A model generated the notes under the pieces. The model had not been told where the DNA came from, ran no database searches, and saw only the letters and a list, made by a program, of their open reading frames with translations. A stretch of 11,431 nucleotides of DNA from Nanobdellota archaeon (GTDB lineage: Archaea > Nanobdellota > Nanobdellia > Pacearchaeales > GW2011-AR1): assembly GCA_030704765.1 (NCBI GenBank), contig JAUYDD010000193.1:1-11431 (forward strand), read 5' to 3'. Positions 1 to 6,767 of this stretch are shown in pieces. Made by a program: the position numbers and the translations under genes. Each line of letters begins with the position of its first letter. The stretch's first letter is position 1.

Positions 1-35
1 TTTTAAACATCAAAATCTTATTATATATAAAAAAG

Positions 36-887
36 ATGGTGAATATAGGCTATATTTATACTGAAAAAAACTTTTCAAAAGATGAAAAAGCTTTTTTAAG
101 GCAAGCTAAAAGAAGAAAAGCTAAACTTATTATGTTTAACACTTCTGAAGATATTGATGAAGATGAGATAAAAGCTAAAGCTAAAGAATGCGATATAATT
201 TTTAATAATACTGCTGAAAAATTTTCAGTGGAATTTATAAAAACGCTAGAAGAACTAGGGAAAAAAGTTATTGAACCCTCGAGGACTTATTATTATATCG
301 AGGATAAATGGATGTTTTATTTAGAATGTGAAAAAAACAAGATTCTTTGTCCAAAGACAATATTATTATCAGAAAACCTGAATCTTATAAAAAAAGACTT
401 AAAAAAATTTAATAATTGGCCTGTAATATTAAAAAAAATAGAAGGTTGTTGCGGAGAATCTGTTGAAAAAGCTGAAGATACTCCTAGTGCAATAGAAGTC
501 ATAAAAAGATTCTGGGGTAATAATGAAGAAAAGGTTCCAATAATCGCTCAAGAATACATACATTCTCCATCTTATAGGGTTACAGTAATTGATGGAAAGA
601 TTGTACAAACAGCTTTAAAAGAAAATAAAGGATGGAAATGTACAGGAGTTTATGAAAAAAAATTCAAGAAATTTCCTGTAGGCAAAGATTTAAAAAATAT
701 TATTAAAAAAGTAATCGATGTTGTTAAGATAAATGTTTGTGGCATAGATTTATTGAAAAAAAATAATTATTGGTATGTGCTAGAGGTCAATTCATCTCCT
801 GCTTTTGATTTTTTTGAAGATGAAAGAGAAATGCTTGTTGGAAAGGTTATTAATATGCTCATCAAAAAAACGATGCACCACCCTTAA
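36..887 (+). CDS. RimK-like ATP-grasp ligase
   Basis: Predicted cytosolic ATP-grasp carboxylate-amine ligase of the RimK/LysX/MptN type, which uses ATP to form an acyl-phosphate and joins an amine to it; the substrate cannot be read from sequence. Residues 1-90 form the variable pre-grasp domain. The grasp follows: KK at 133-134 before a glycine loop (GCCGES, 137-142), AQEYI at 171-175 (adenine-binding edge), R181 and D186, then D238 and the metal-binding E250-x-N252 in LEVNSSPAF. The length suits the family. A TTTTAAAC box at 1-8 and the N-terminal beta strand favour ATG 36, but the frame is open to the window edge, so a longer start is possible. The last eight codons (IKKTMHHP) lie inside the repeat element at 861, so the native C-terminus was probably replaced by its arrival. 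Fold certain, substrate unknown. Confidence 0.85.
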   Translation: MVNIGYIYTEKNFSKDEKAFLRQAKRRKAKLIMFNTSEDIDEDEIKAKAKECDIIFNNTAEKFSVEFIKTLEELGKKVIEPSRTYYYIEDKWMFYLECEKNKILCPKTILLSENLNLIKKDLKKFNNWPVILKKIEGCCGESVEKAEDTPSAIEVIKRFWGNNEEKVPIIAQEYIHSPSYRVTVIDGKIVQTALKENKGWKCTGVYEKKFKKFPVGKDLKNIIKKVIDVVKINVCGIDLLKKNNYWYVLEVNSSPAFDFFEDEREMLVGKVINMLIKKTMHHP

Positions 888-1035
888 AAGGTGTGGTTTG
901 AATGGTGCTCGTTTTTTGGATGCAAGAAAATCTTTTTCAGAAAGATTTTCTGCACAGAAAATTCCTCTGAAAGAATTTTCTTGTGCTCGAGAATCACCAC
1001 ACTCTAAAGAGTGTGGTTTTCAAAATTCTCGACAT
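861..1035 (+). repeat. Two-hairpin element, copy A
   Basis: Begins ATCAAAAAAAC and ends GACAT. Stem 1 pairs 865-880 with 903-917 (one bulged T at 874) around a terminal hairpin at 877-897 that competes for the ACCA bases; then comes the linker TTTTTTGGATGC. Unlike the other copies, two further hairpins are inserted here: 925-935 with 941-951 (11 bp) and 952-964 with 973-986. Stem 2 pairs CGAGAAT (988-994) with ATTCTCG (1025-1031) and carries a perfect 10-bp hairpin with an AA loop (996-1017). It overlaps the end of the ATP-grasp gene and stops about 30 bases before the probable DedA TATA box, so it is probably not the DedA leader. The 3' end is followed by CATCAAAAAAG, which resembles the element's own 5' end. 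Unrecognised family. Confidence 0.75.
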
Positions 1036-1095
1036 CAAAAAAGTCTAAAAAAAACTGACCCAAATGTTTTTAACTAAAATTTTTCTATTTGATAT

Positions 1096-1704
1096 ATGAT
1101 GCCTAATATTTTCAATGAGCTAGCACTTTTAGTGTCTTTACATCCGTATATGATCTCTTTTATTTCAGGAGTTATTAGTGAAGAACTTGTTGTTTTTTTA
1201 GCAATACTTTCTGGAAGAGATCTTTTGCCATTTTGGATAGTTTTAATATTTGGAACTTTAGGAGCTTTATTTTTGAATTCCCTTTGGTTTTTATTAGGAA
1301 AATCAAGATTTGGGAAAAAAATAGACCATTATTTTTTAAAAAAATTAAAAAAACATAAGTCACATATACAAAAACTCTATTCTATAAACAGAAAAAGGAA
1401 TTTATTTTATTTAATTGGCACAAAATTCATTTATGGAACAAGAAATGTGGCTGCATTTTATTATGGAATGAAAGGAATGGGTTATAAAAAATTTATTGTC
1501 TATGATAGTATAGCCATGATTATTTGGGCATTGATAATGCTTCCTGCAGGATGGCTTGCTGGAAATGGTTTTAATAGATTATTGAAATTAACCAGGGGAG
1601 TGGAAAAATTCTTAGCTGTGATATTATTTTCTGCTATAGTTATATACATAATCCAGCATATAATAAGAAAGATTTTAGTAAGAAATAAAAGCATTCCGGA
1701 TTAA
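1096..1704 (+). CDS. DedA/VTT-family membrane protein
   Basis: Integral membrane protein of the DedA (SNARE-associated, VTT) family; relatives act as proton-coupled lipid carriers or flippases for undecaprenyl phosphate and phospholipids. An acidic EE pair (29-30) lies in the first membrane-dipping segment. The second hydrophobic stretch (46-68) holds GTLGALFLNSLWFLLG. The family signature with its arginine is at 107-128 (IGTKFIYGTR...AAFYYGMKGM, R116), followed by two C-terminal helices (about 135-156 and 172-194) and a basic tail. At 202 residues it has normal length. Two consecutive ATGs (1096, 1099) are equally plausible; a weak TTTTTAACTA box at 1066-1075 lies at leaderless distance. It converges on the next gene with 7 bases between stops. 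Transported lipid unknown. Confidence 0.8.
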   Translation: MMPNIFNELALLVSLHPYMISFISGVISEELVVFLAILSGRDLLPFWIVLIFGTLGALFLNSLWFLLGKSRFGKKIDHYFLKKLKKHKSHIQKLYSINRKRNLFYLIGTKFIYGTRNVAAFYYGMKGMGYKKFIVYDSIAMIIWALIMLPAGWLAGNGFNRLLKLTRGVEKFLAVILFSAIVIYIIQHIIRKILVRNKSIPD

Positions 1705-1711
1705 TAAAAAT

Positions 1712-2482
1712 TTAGTTCTTGAAATGCTTGACGCAATAGTCAACTAGTTTTTCTCCTTCTAAATTCCTGTTTTCAGAATCAATCCGTATCATGAAAACAT
1801 CTTTATCATTGAGTTTTAAAAAAACACGGGTATCGCTCTTCTTTATCTTTATCCAGCATAATATTTTTCCTTCAATTTCTACAAATTCTATCCTTATATA
1901 ATCATTCAAATGGTTGTATATTTTTGATGGAAAATACTGCCTTACAACCTCATCTATCAGCATTCTTCTGTATGCATCTGCTGAAGGATCTTTCATTTTT
2001 TCATAATCTTCAGATAATCCCCTTAGTTCATACCTGACATTACCTTCTTTTTTTTCTTTTATCCCTATTATTAGGCTTCCTCCTTCTGAATTCAAAAATG
2101 CAGCAATACTTTTTGCGACTATTACTTTAGAAGCTTTTACTCCAAATTCATGGACTTCATTTGATTTGGATCCCCTTATCTCGTCTTTTCCATAATTAAT
2201 GCTCCATAAAACATTAAGTTTGAACTCTGTATGCAGGCTCTCACCTGATTTAACTAGTTTTTCTATTTCAATTAAGTATTTTTTATTCAGCTGCTCTTCA
2301 TTCAAGATTATTTTCTGAACCCTTCCTATCTCGCCTGTTTTTAATCTCACTAAAATGCCTTGGGAATTGTATTCTTCTCTTTTTGCTATATCTTCTATAT
2401 AACCTTTTGCAAGTTTTTTTTGTTTAGTGACTATCTCTACTTTCAAGCCTTTTTGTATATTTTTCAAAAATTGGTTTTCCAT
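1712..2482 (-). CDS. YwbE-like domain fused to AlbA_2 (Schlafen-type) domain
   Basis: Two domains are joined. Residues 8-60 resemble the small YwbE (DUF2196) family: LKVEIVTKQ, a lysine-glycine turn (KGYIEDI), then GILVRLKTGEIGRVQKI, the pattern YwbE proteins show as GIKVRL..G..GRV. Residues 78-215 are an AlbA_2 domain (Schlafen/DUF4 family): HTEFK at 84-88, a helix with KVIVAKSIAAFLNS and the glycine-rich NSEGGSLIIGIKE, a core shared by AlbA_2 proteins thought to bind nucleic acid or act as helicase-linked regulators. A short beta-rich C-terminus follows. It lies 32 bases after the DHH phosphoesterase on the same strand and may be co-transcribed; a weak AATTAAATTC box at 2502-2511 could also start a leaderless message. 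A nucleic-acid role is inferred from the domains; no target can be named. Confidence 0.7.
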   Translation of the reverse strand: MENQFLKNIQKGLKVEIVTKQKKLAKGYIEDIAKREEYNSQGILVRLKTGEIGRVQKIILNEEQLNKKYLIEIEKLVKSGESLHTEFKLNVLWSINYGKDEIRGSKSNEVHEFGVKASKVIVAKSIAAFLNSEGGSLIIGIKEKKEGNVRYELRGLSEDYEKMKDPSADAYRRMLIDEVVRQYFPSKIYNHLNDYIRIEFVEIEGKILCWIKIKKSDTRVFLKLNDKDVFMIRIDSENRNLEGEKLVDYCVKHFKN

Positions 2483-2514
2483 GCTGTATAGAAAAGGTTT
2501 AGAATTTAATTATT

Positions 2515-4155
2515 TTATCTTCTTTGATTGATAAATTCTTTTAATAATTCAAGCATCTCTGTTTGTTTTTGAGGAATGAAAGTTATAGAGCCTGCATTTT
2601 TATGCCCTCCTCCTTCAACAAAAGAATTTGGAGAATGCTTGTTAAGATAAGATATAAGTTCATGCATTGAAAAATTAGCTTCATCAGTCGCCCTTATAGT
2701 AATTGCAGTGTTCATGAGGCCGATTGTTATTAAGTTAGTTATTTTTTTAGTTTTTTGAAAATAATCGTGGATTAATCCTACACATTTTCCTGGTTTAGGA
2801 TAAAATCCAAATCCTGGAAAAGTGCTTTCTATATCCAATAATTGAAGATAAGTGCTATTTATCATCTCTATCTTTGTGTTTGCTTTAGCTATCTGAAGCC
2901 CTTTTTCTTCTAATCCAATTATATAAGGAGCCATAAGAGAGACTAATTCTTTTTGTTTGTCTCTTGGCTCTCCAAATATGACTCCAATATATTCTCTTAC
3001 TTCCATGAACCTGACTTTTGCAGATACAAAATCAATTACTTTCGAGATATTCACTAGAAGTTCTCTATCATATCCTTGTTTCTTTGCTATATTTAGATAA
3101 TCTTCAATCAATTTAGGATTATTGAGGTCAATCCTGTCTGCTAATCCTGCAATTGCTGGAATGACTTCTAAACTTTCTACAGGATTTATTAATCTTGCTA
3201 GTTCAGCACATAACATTCCTGCTGAGAATTTAGCTCCATCTTCATTAACTAAAAATGGGTTGATATGCACCAAGACTTCTTTTGTTATAACATCATGGTC
3301 AAAATAATGATGGTCTATTACAATGAATTCCATTCCATGGACTTTAGCTTGTTTAATCGCAAACAAGTCTTCTGGTGTTGAACCATTGTCAGTTATTATT
3401 ACTAAAGGCATTTTATTAGAGAATTTTGCAACATTTCGCAAGGACATTGCAGTGTCTCTGATAGAGTCATCAATCTCATAGAAAGGAGCTTGTGAAGGTG
3501 CTCTTAAGAAGAATTCATAACCTGCTTTTTCACTGCTATGTTCTTTTTCTATCAAAGGCAATATTGCTTTTTCTAAAGCATAACCAGCACAATAGCCATC
3601 TGTATCATTATGGTGCCTTACTATAATCGGCCTGTTTTGGATAATTGCAAGAAGTATTTCATGTGCTGCTTTTATAATATAAGGTTTTAATTTATCTAAA
3701 ATAGGGCTTTGCACTAAAAAATTAATATCCTTTACTTCTGCTCTTTTTTTCTGTATATCTATTAATTTTTCCAAGAACTCTTCATTTTCATTCTTATCTA
3801 ATGCCTTTATCCTTTTTATCTCTCCTTCGAGTTCATTATTATATTCATTTATCTTTATTGTTGCTTTTATTGTATCTCCTTCTTTTAGTTCAGGATAAGC
3901 TCTTTGTCCCTGGCCAACAAAACCTTTTAATGCTAATGAGCCTGTACCATCTGAAACAACAAAAATAGTAGGTCCTCCTGTCTGGTTTATTCTTTCAATC
4001 AAAGCTGTTATTAAAACACTTTTATTAAAAAGTTCTTGGTTAATATCTTTAATTTCTAATTCTTCTATATTTTCTTCTAGATATTTCTGGAATTTCTTGA
4101 AATCCTTGAAATTTTTCTTAGGTTTATTGAATTTTTTGTCAAACTTCTTTTTCAT
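2515..4155 (-). CDS. DHH/DHHA1 phosphoesterase with N-terminal OB fold (archaeal RecJ-like)
   Basis: Predicted manganese-dependent phosphoesterase or single-strand nuclease of the archaeal RecJ-like group, probably in DNA repair, replication or RNA turnover. A lysine-rich N-terminus (1-30) leads to an OB fold (about 40-118, with GTGSLALKGFVG). The DHH domain carries motif I HHNDTDGYCAG (181-191; metal ligands D184 and D186), motif II D256 in ITDNGST, motif III DHH at 281-283 and a further aspartate, D340, in GLADRID. The DHHA1 substrate domain ends with GGGHKNAGS (515-523). All catalytic residues are present, so it should be active. The start codon overlaps the final GACAT of element copy C, and no TATA box lies at leaderless distance, so the message probably carries the element as its leader. 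The exact partner (for example GINS, as for GAN) is not shown. Confidence 0.9.
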   Translation of the reverse strand: MKKKFDKKFNKPKKNFKDFKKFQKYLEENIEELEIKDINQELFNKSVLITALIERINQTGGPTIFVVSDGTGSLALKGFVGQGQRAYPELKEGDTIKATIKINEYNNELEGEIKRIKALDKNENEEFLEKLIDIQKKRAEVKDINFLVQSPILDKLKPYIIKAAHEILLAIIQNRPIIVRHHNDTDGYCAGYALEKAILPLIEKEHSSEKAGYEFFLRAPSQAPFYEIDDSIRDTAMSLRNVAKFSNKMPLVIITDNGSTPEDLFAIKQAKVHGMEFIVIDHHYFDHDVITKEVLVHINPFLVNEDGAKFSAGMLCAELARLINPVESLEVIPAIAGLADRIDLNNPKLIEDYLNIAKKQGYDRELLVNISKVIDFVSAKVRFMEVREYIGVIFGEPRDKQKELVSLMAPYIIGLEEKGLQIAKANTKIEMINSTYLQLLDIESTFPGFGFYPKPGKCVGLIHDYFQKTKKITNLITIGLMNTAITIRATDEANFSMHELISYLNKHSPNSFVEGGGHKNAGSITFIPQKQTEMLELLKEFINQRR

Positions 4156-4288
4156 GTCAGGAAATGGAAAATATACCTTTCAGGGTATTTTGTTAAGATA
4201 CCCAGGTTCCATTTCCTGAGCATCCTAAAAACAAAGAGCTATTACAAACCACATTATTTAGGATATGGTTGCCCTTTGTTTTTTTGAT
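4154..4288 (-). repeat. Two-hairpin element, copy C (leader of the DHH gene)
   Basis: Read on the minus strand it begins ATCAAAAAAAC at 4288. Stem 1 pairs AAAAACAAAGGGC with GCTCTTTGTTTTT (13 bp, one G-U) around a terminal hairpin at 4248-4269. The linker TTTTTAGGATGC follows, then stem 2 CAGGAAATGGAA with TTCCATTTCCTG, an internal GGGTAT/ATACCC pairing, a short ACC...GGT hairpin (4175-4186), and GACAT. The AT of GACAT are the first two bases of the DHH start codon, so the element meets the coding sequence exactly. The CT/A internal loop between the ATG/CAT pairs and stem 2 is shared with the other copies. Confidence 0.75.
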
Positions 4289-4309
4289 GTTTATATAAAA
4301 ATATCAGTG

Positions 4310-4319
4310 GTTATAAAGG
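4310..4319 (-). promoter_or_regulatory. TATA-like box for element C and the DHH gene
   Basis: On the minus strand CCTTTATAAC is centred 26 bases before position 4288, which would place initiation on the first base of element C. This is the only element copy with a box at that distance. A second candidate, TTTATATAAA, lies directly next to the element at 4290-4300. Predicted from spacing only. Confidence 0.35.
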
Positions 4320-4416
4320 TTTTTAAATATGATATATTAAACATTTCCATGATAAAAATAAATGTATTTCTTGTAGTTCATGCATACAAGCAAGTGTTAA
4401 ATGAGCTATAAGTCTT

Positions 4417-4554
4417 ATCAAAAAAACAATGTGCCACCACACACTAAAGTGTGTGGTTTGTTACAGGCACTTGTTTTTAGGATGCTCGAGAATTGAAAAC
4501 TGTAACATTTGCTACGACCACATGATAAATCATGAGGTTTTCAATTCTCGACAT
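4417..4554 (+). repeat. Two-hairpin element, copy B
   Basis: Best-formed copy. It starts ATCAAAAAAAC. Stem 1 pairs AAAAACAA and GTGCC with GGCAC and TTGTTTTT, with the same single bulged T seen in copy A. The terminal hairpin at 4436-4457 is a perfect 10 bp with an AA loop and is followed by TTTG. Linker TTTTTAGGATGC (4473-4485). Stem 2 is 14 perfect base pairs: CGAGAATTGAAAAC (4487-4500) with GTTTTCAATTCTCG (4537-4550); its terminal hairpin is at 4517-4538, followed by TTTTCAA. It ends GACAT at 4554. It diverges from copy C; the 128 bases between them hold only AT-rich promoter-like sequence. The 3' end touches the probable TATA box of the next gene. Confidence 0.75.
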
Positions 4555-4562
4555 AAAATAAT
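4552..4562 (+). promoter_or_regulatory. TATA-like box of the 4584 gene
   Basis: ATAAAATAAT is centred about 27 bases before ATG 4584, the spacing expected for a leaderless archaeal message. It overlaps the last bases of element B, so B lies upstream of this message rather than inside it, if the box is used. Confidence 0.35.
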
Positions 4563-4583
4563 TTTTTATCTCAATCATATAAA

Positions 4584-5069
4584 ATGGCTGGATTAGAACA
4601 TAAAAAAACTCCTGAATTGAATCTAGAACTTTTAGGAGCATATAAACCGCATCCTTATGTGCATATTTCTTATAATGAAAAATCAAGTCATTTATTGTTT
4701 AATAAATCTAAAAAAAGATTATCAGACAGAGAAATAAAGGGTTATAAATTAAGAGACTTTAATGGAAATATAGGAGAATTAGAAGAACTTGTAGGAAAGG
4801 ATAAGATATTTGAATTAATTCCAGAAGATATATATAATCCTGAAAAAGCAAATGAAGAAGCTGAAAAAAATAAAAAACCTAAAGATAAAAAACATGAATA
4901 TGACTCTGTATTTGAATTTTTTTATTGGTTATTCACTGGAAAACATACGAGCGCATATTATAAACATAAGAATCTTCCTTATCCTAACTTAGTAAAAAAA
5001 GATAATCCTGGAACAATAAAAGAGGATCCTAATAAATTTTTTTTATTATATGTCCAGTATAAAACCTGA
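4584..5069 (+). CDS. Hypothetical lysine-rich cytoplasmic protein
   Basis: Not recognised. The 161-residue product has no signal peptide or membrane helix. Residues 1-80 look like a small mixed alpha/beta region (ELNLELLGAYKPHPYVHISY). Residues 88-108 are a charged lysine/glutamate linker (EKANEEAEKNKKPKDKKHEY). Residues 109-161 are aromatic-rich (FEFFYWLFTGKHTSAYYKHK) and end in LLYVQYKT. The base composition matches its neighbours. It stands alone, diverging from the DHH gene and converging with the Tat-signal gene. There is no Shine-Dalgarno sequence; start choice rests on the TATA box near 4557. No function is proposed. Confidence 0.65.
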   Translation: MAGLEHKKTPELNLELLGAYKPHPYVHISYNEKSSHLLFNKSKKRLSDREIKGYKLRDFNGNIGELEELVGKDKIFELIPEDIYNPEKANEEAEKNKKPKDKKHEYDSVFEFFYWLFTGKHTSAYYKHKNLPYPNLVKKDNPGTIKEDPNKFFLLYVQYKT

Positions 5070-5116
5070 ATTATTAATAATCTAATTTTTAAATTTTACA
5101 AACCTGCAATCAAGAA

Positions 5117-5728
5117 TCACTTATTAAATGGAGGAAGAGGACCATTATATTTAAACTTTTTTCCAGATTTAGAACTATAAACTCTTGTTCTAGAATCAAA
5201 ATAATACATTTCTCCATCCCTTTCCCATATCAAAGCGCCAGGTCCTCCCGCAGGAGGTCCAGGTGGAATAGTTGGTTGTCCCAATCTATAGATGTTTGGT
5301 AAATTCAATCTCTCTCCATTATAACATCTGTTTTCTTTTACATAAATATAAACAAGGTCTGTAAAACTTGGATTTTCTAAACTTAATTCAGGATCTTCTC
5401 TTTTATATTCTTTTGTTATTCTGCCATTAGCTGAATAGAATATTTCTCTTGATGCATAAGTCCTTTTCTTTTTTGCTGTTTTTCTTGCATATTCATAGGC
5501 AATTGTAAAGGTCTCAAAGTCATCTCTTTCAAAGTCAGAAAAATCTTCTTTTATAAATTTAAATGGATTTTCATGTATTCTTTTTTTTAATTCTCTATAA
5601 TTTCTATTTGGCCCTTGTACCTGCGGTTCTTCTGCTTGTAATATGTTTGGAACAAAAGCACCACTAATCAAAGCTGCTAAACCAGTTATACATTCCCTTC
5701 TTGTTAACCCGTTTTGTGTTACCATCAT
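5117..5728 (-). CDS. Exported protein with probable Tat signal, unknown function
   Basis: The N-terminus is a good twin-arginine signal: LTRRECITG (RR at 10-11), a hydrophobic stretch (ITGLAALISGAFVP, 14-27) and a plausible cleavage site after ILQA (32). A folded protein exported by TatBC-type translocation is inferred. The mature part is rich in charged and aromatic residues (FERDDFETFTIAYEYARKT), has a proline/glycine-rich linker (TIPPGPPAGGPGALIW, about 152-167) and a C-terminal YYFDSRTRVYSS motif that could be a beta hairpin. No enzyme motif is seen. ATG 5728 and ATG 5725 are both possible; the TATA box centred at 5755 favours 5728. The insertion sequence begins only 43 bases upstream but leaves that box intact. 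Confidence 0.7.
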   Translation of the reverse strand: MMVTQNGLTRRECITGLAALISGAFVPNILQAEEPQVQGPNRNYRELKKRIHENPFKFIKEDFSDFERDDFETFTIAYEYARKTAKKKRTYASREIFYSANGRITKEYKREDPELSLENPSFTDLVYIYVKENRCYNGERLNLPNIYRLGQPTIPPGPPAGGPGALIWERDGEMYYFDSRTRVYSSKSGKKFKYNGPLPPFNK

Positions 5729-5749
5729 AGAGTAGATAATATTAACTAG

Positions 5750-5758
5750 TATATAAAT
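5750..5758 (-). promoter_or_regulatory. TATA-like box of the Tat-signal gene
   Basis: GATTTATAT on the minus strand is centred about 27 bases before ATG 5728, consistent with a leaderless message. It sits between the gene and the left end of the insertion sequence at 5772. Confidence 0.4.
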
Positions 5759-5771
5759 CTTTCTACCAATT

Positions 5772-5791
5772 GATACTGTATACTTAAAGGG
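5772..5791 (+). repeat. Left terminal inverted repeat of the insertion sequence
   Basis: GATACTGT followed by a half-conserved segment; 15 of 20 bases match the reverse complement of 6755-6774. Confidence 0.65.
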
Positions 5792-5810
5792 ATATGATTA
5801 AATAGTCAAA

Positions 5811-5834
5811 TCTCCTCCTTTTTTAAGGAGGTGA
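5811..5834 (+). promoter_or_regulatory. Hairpin sequestering the transposase Shine-Dalgarno
   Basis: CCTCCTT (5814-5820) pairs perfectly with AAGGAGG (5825-5831) across a TTTT loop, and the right arm is the core of a very strong Shine-Dalgarno AAGGAGGTGAT placed just before ATG 5840. Folded RNA would hide the ribosome site. This is a common way for insertion sequences to limit transposase synthesis from read-in transcripts; regulation here is inferred. Confidence 0.6.
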
Positions 5835-5839
5835 TTAGT

Positions 5840-6767
5840 ATGATATGTCCTAAATGTAAAAATAGAGATGTTGTAAAGAGAGGAAAAAGATATAACAAAT
5901 CTGGAATAAAGCAAAGATATTTATGCAACAAATGCAAGTCTATCTTTATTAAAAAAGATGGATTTGAAAGAATGAGATATAAAAAGAAAGATATTACAAG
6001 GGCAATTCATTTGCATAATGATGGGCTTTCTCTTTTCCAAATTCAAAATCATCTTTGGCAACATGATGGGGTGAAAGTTACAAGAAGAGCAATAAATCAG
6101 TGGATAAAAAAATATGGTCTTTTTTTAAAATCCAATAAACAAAATTTCACCAATCATAAAAGGAAACATCCATTATGATGAGAAATATGTGCAGATTAAA
6201 AAAGAGTTTGGCTATGATTTGAATGCGATTGACAGCAGAACAAAGTTTATTTTAGCTCATTTATTCGTCGAGAAACGAACAAAGCAGAAATGCTATGAAT
6301 TTCTGAAACAGATAAAAGATAACTGTGGAAATCAAATACAAGAAGTTTATGAAAAAGAGAAGCATAAGAAAGTTGAGGATAGAAAATTAATAACTTTTGT
6401 CTGTGATAAATTTGCAAATTATAAGTCTGCTTTCAGCAGACTATTTTACAGAATCGCAAATTTGAATTTTGGTGTTCCGATTGCATGCAAAAAATATAAT
6501 CTTGAACATAACAATAATTCAATTGAAAGGTACAATGGAAAAATTGATGATAGAATAAAAAATATCCGAAGTGGTTTTGGAAGTTTTGAAGGTGCAGAAT
6601 GTTTTATGGATTTGAGAAGAATTATCAACAACTTTGTTAATCCTAGTCAGGAATTGCAGGGAAAAACTCCAGCAGAAATGGCGGAGATATTTTTGCCATT
6701 AAGAAGGAATATGTTATTGAGTTTGATAGAATATTGTGCAAATTTAGAGGATAACCCGATAAGGTAA
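5840..6767 (+). pseudogene. IS6-like DDE transposase, frame broken
   Basis: Reading starts at ATG 5840, chosen because AAGGAGGTGAT precedes it at normal spacing (the GTG at 5831 is inside the Shine-Dalgarno). The N-terminal zinc ribbon (MICPKC...LCNKC) is followed by a helix-turn-helix region ending RRAINQWIKKYG. The frame stops at 6176-6178. The rest continues in the +1 frame, open from 6129: ISPIIKGNIHYDEKYV with catalytic D at 6177-6179, D at 6405-6407 (FVCDKFANY) and E at 6525-6527 (NSIERYNG), then GKTPAEMAEI near the end. The DDE triad is therefore complete but split. A one-base insertion or two-base deletion between 6129 and 6176 explains it; programmed frameshifting is less likely, as no clear slippery site is present there. 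The second part alone would start at GTG 6189 and lose the first D. Confidence 0.8.

Noticed and set aside
861..1035. CRISPR-like repeats
   Set aside because: No regular repeat-spacer alternation; the repeated words belong to dispersed two-hairpin elements.
805..1077. 90-codon open frame across the ATP-grasp end and element A
   Set aside because: Starts inside a confident gene in another frame; its residues come from inverted-repeat sequence.
4417..4554. Element as a two-hairpin H/ACA guide RNA (ACA in GACAT)
   Set aside because: Stem 2 is continuous for up to 14 bp with no consistent pseudouridylation pocket, and there is no proper H box; kept only as a remote possibility.
4477..4686. Minus-strand frame across element B
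   Set aside because: Formed by stem 2 sequence and the antisense of the 4584 gene; no promoter or domain.
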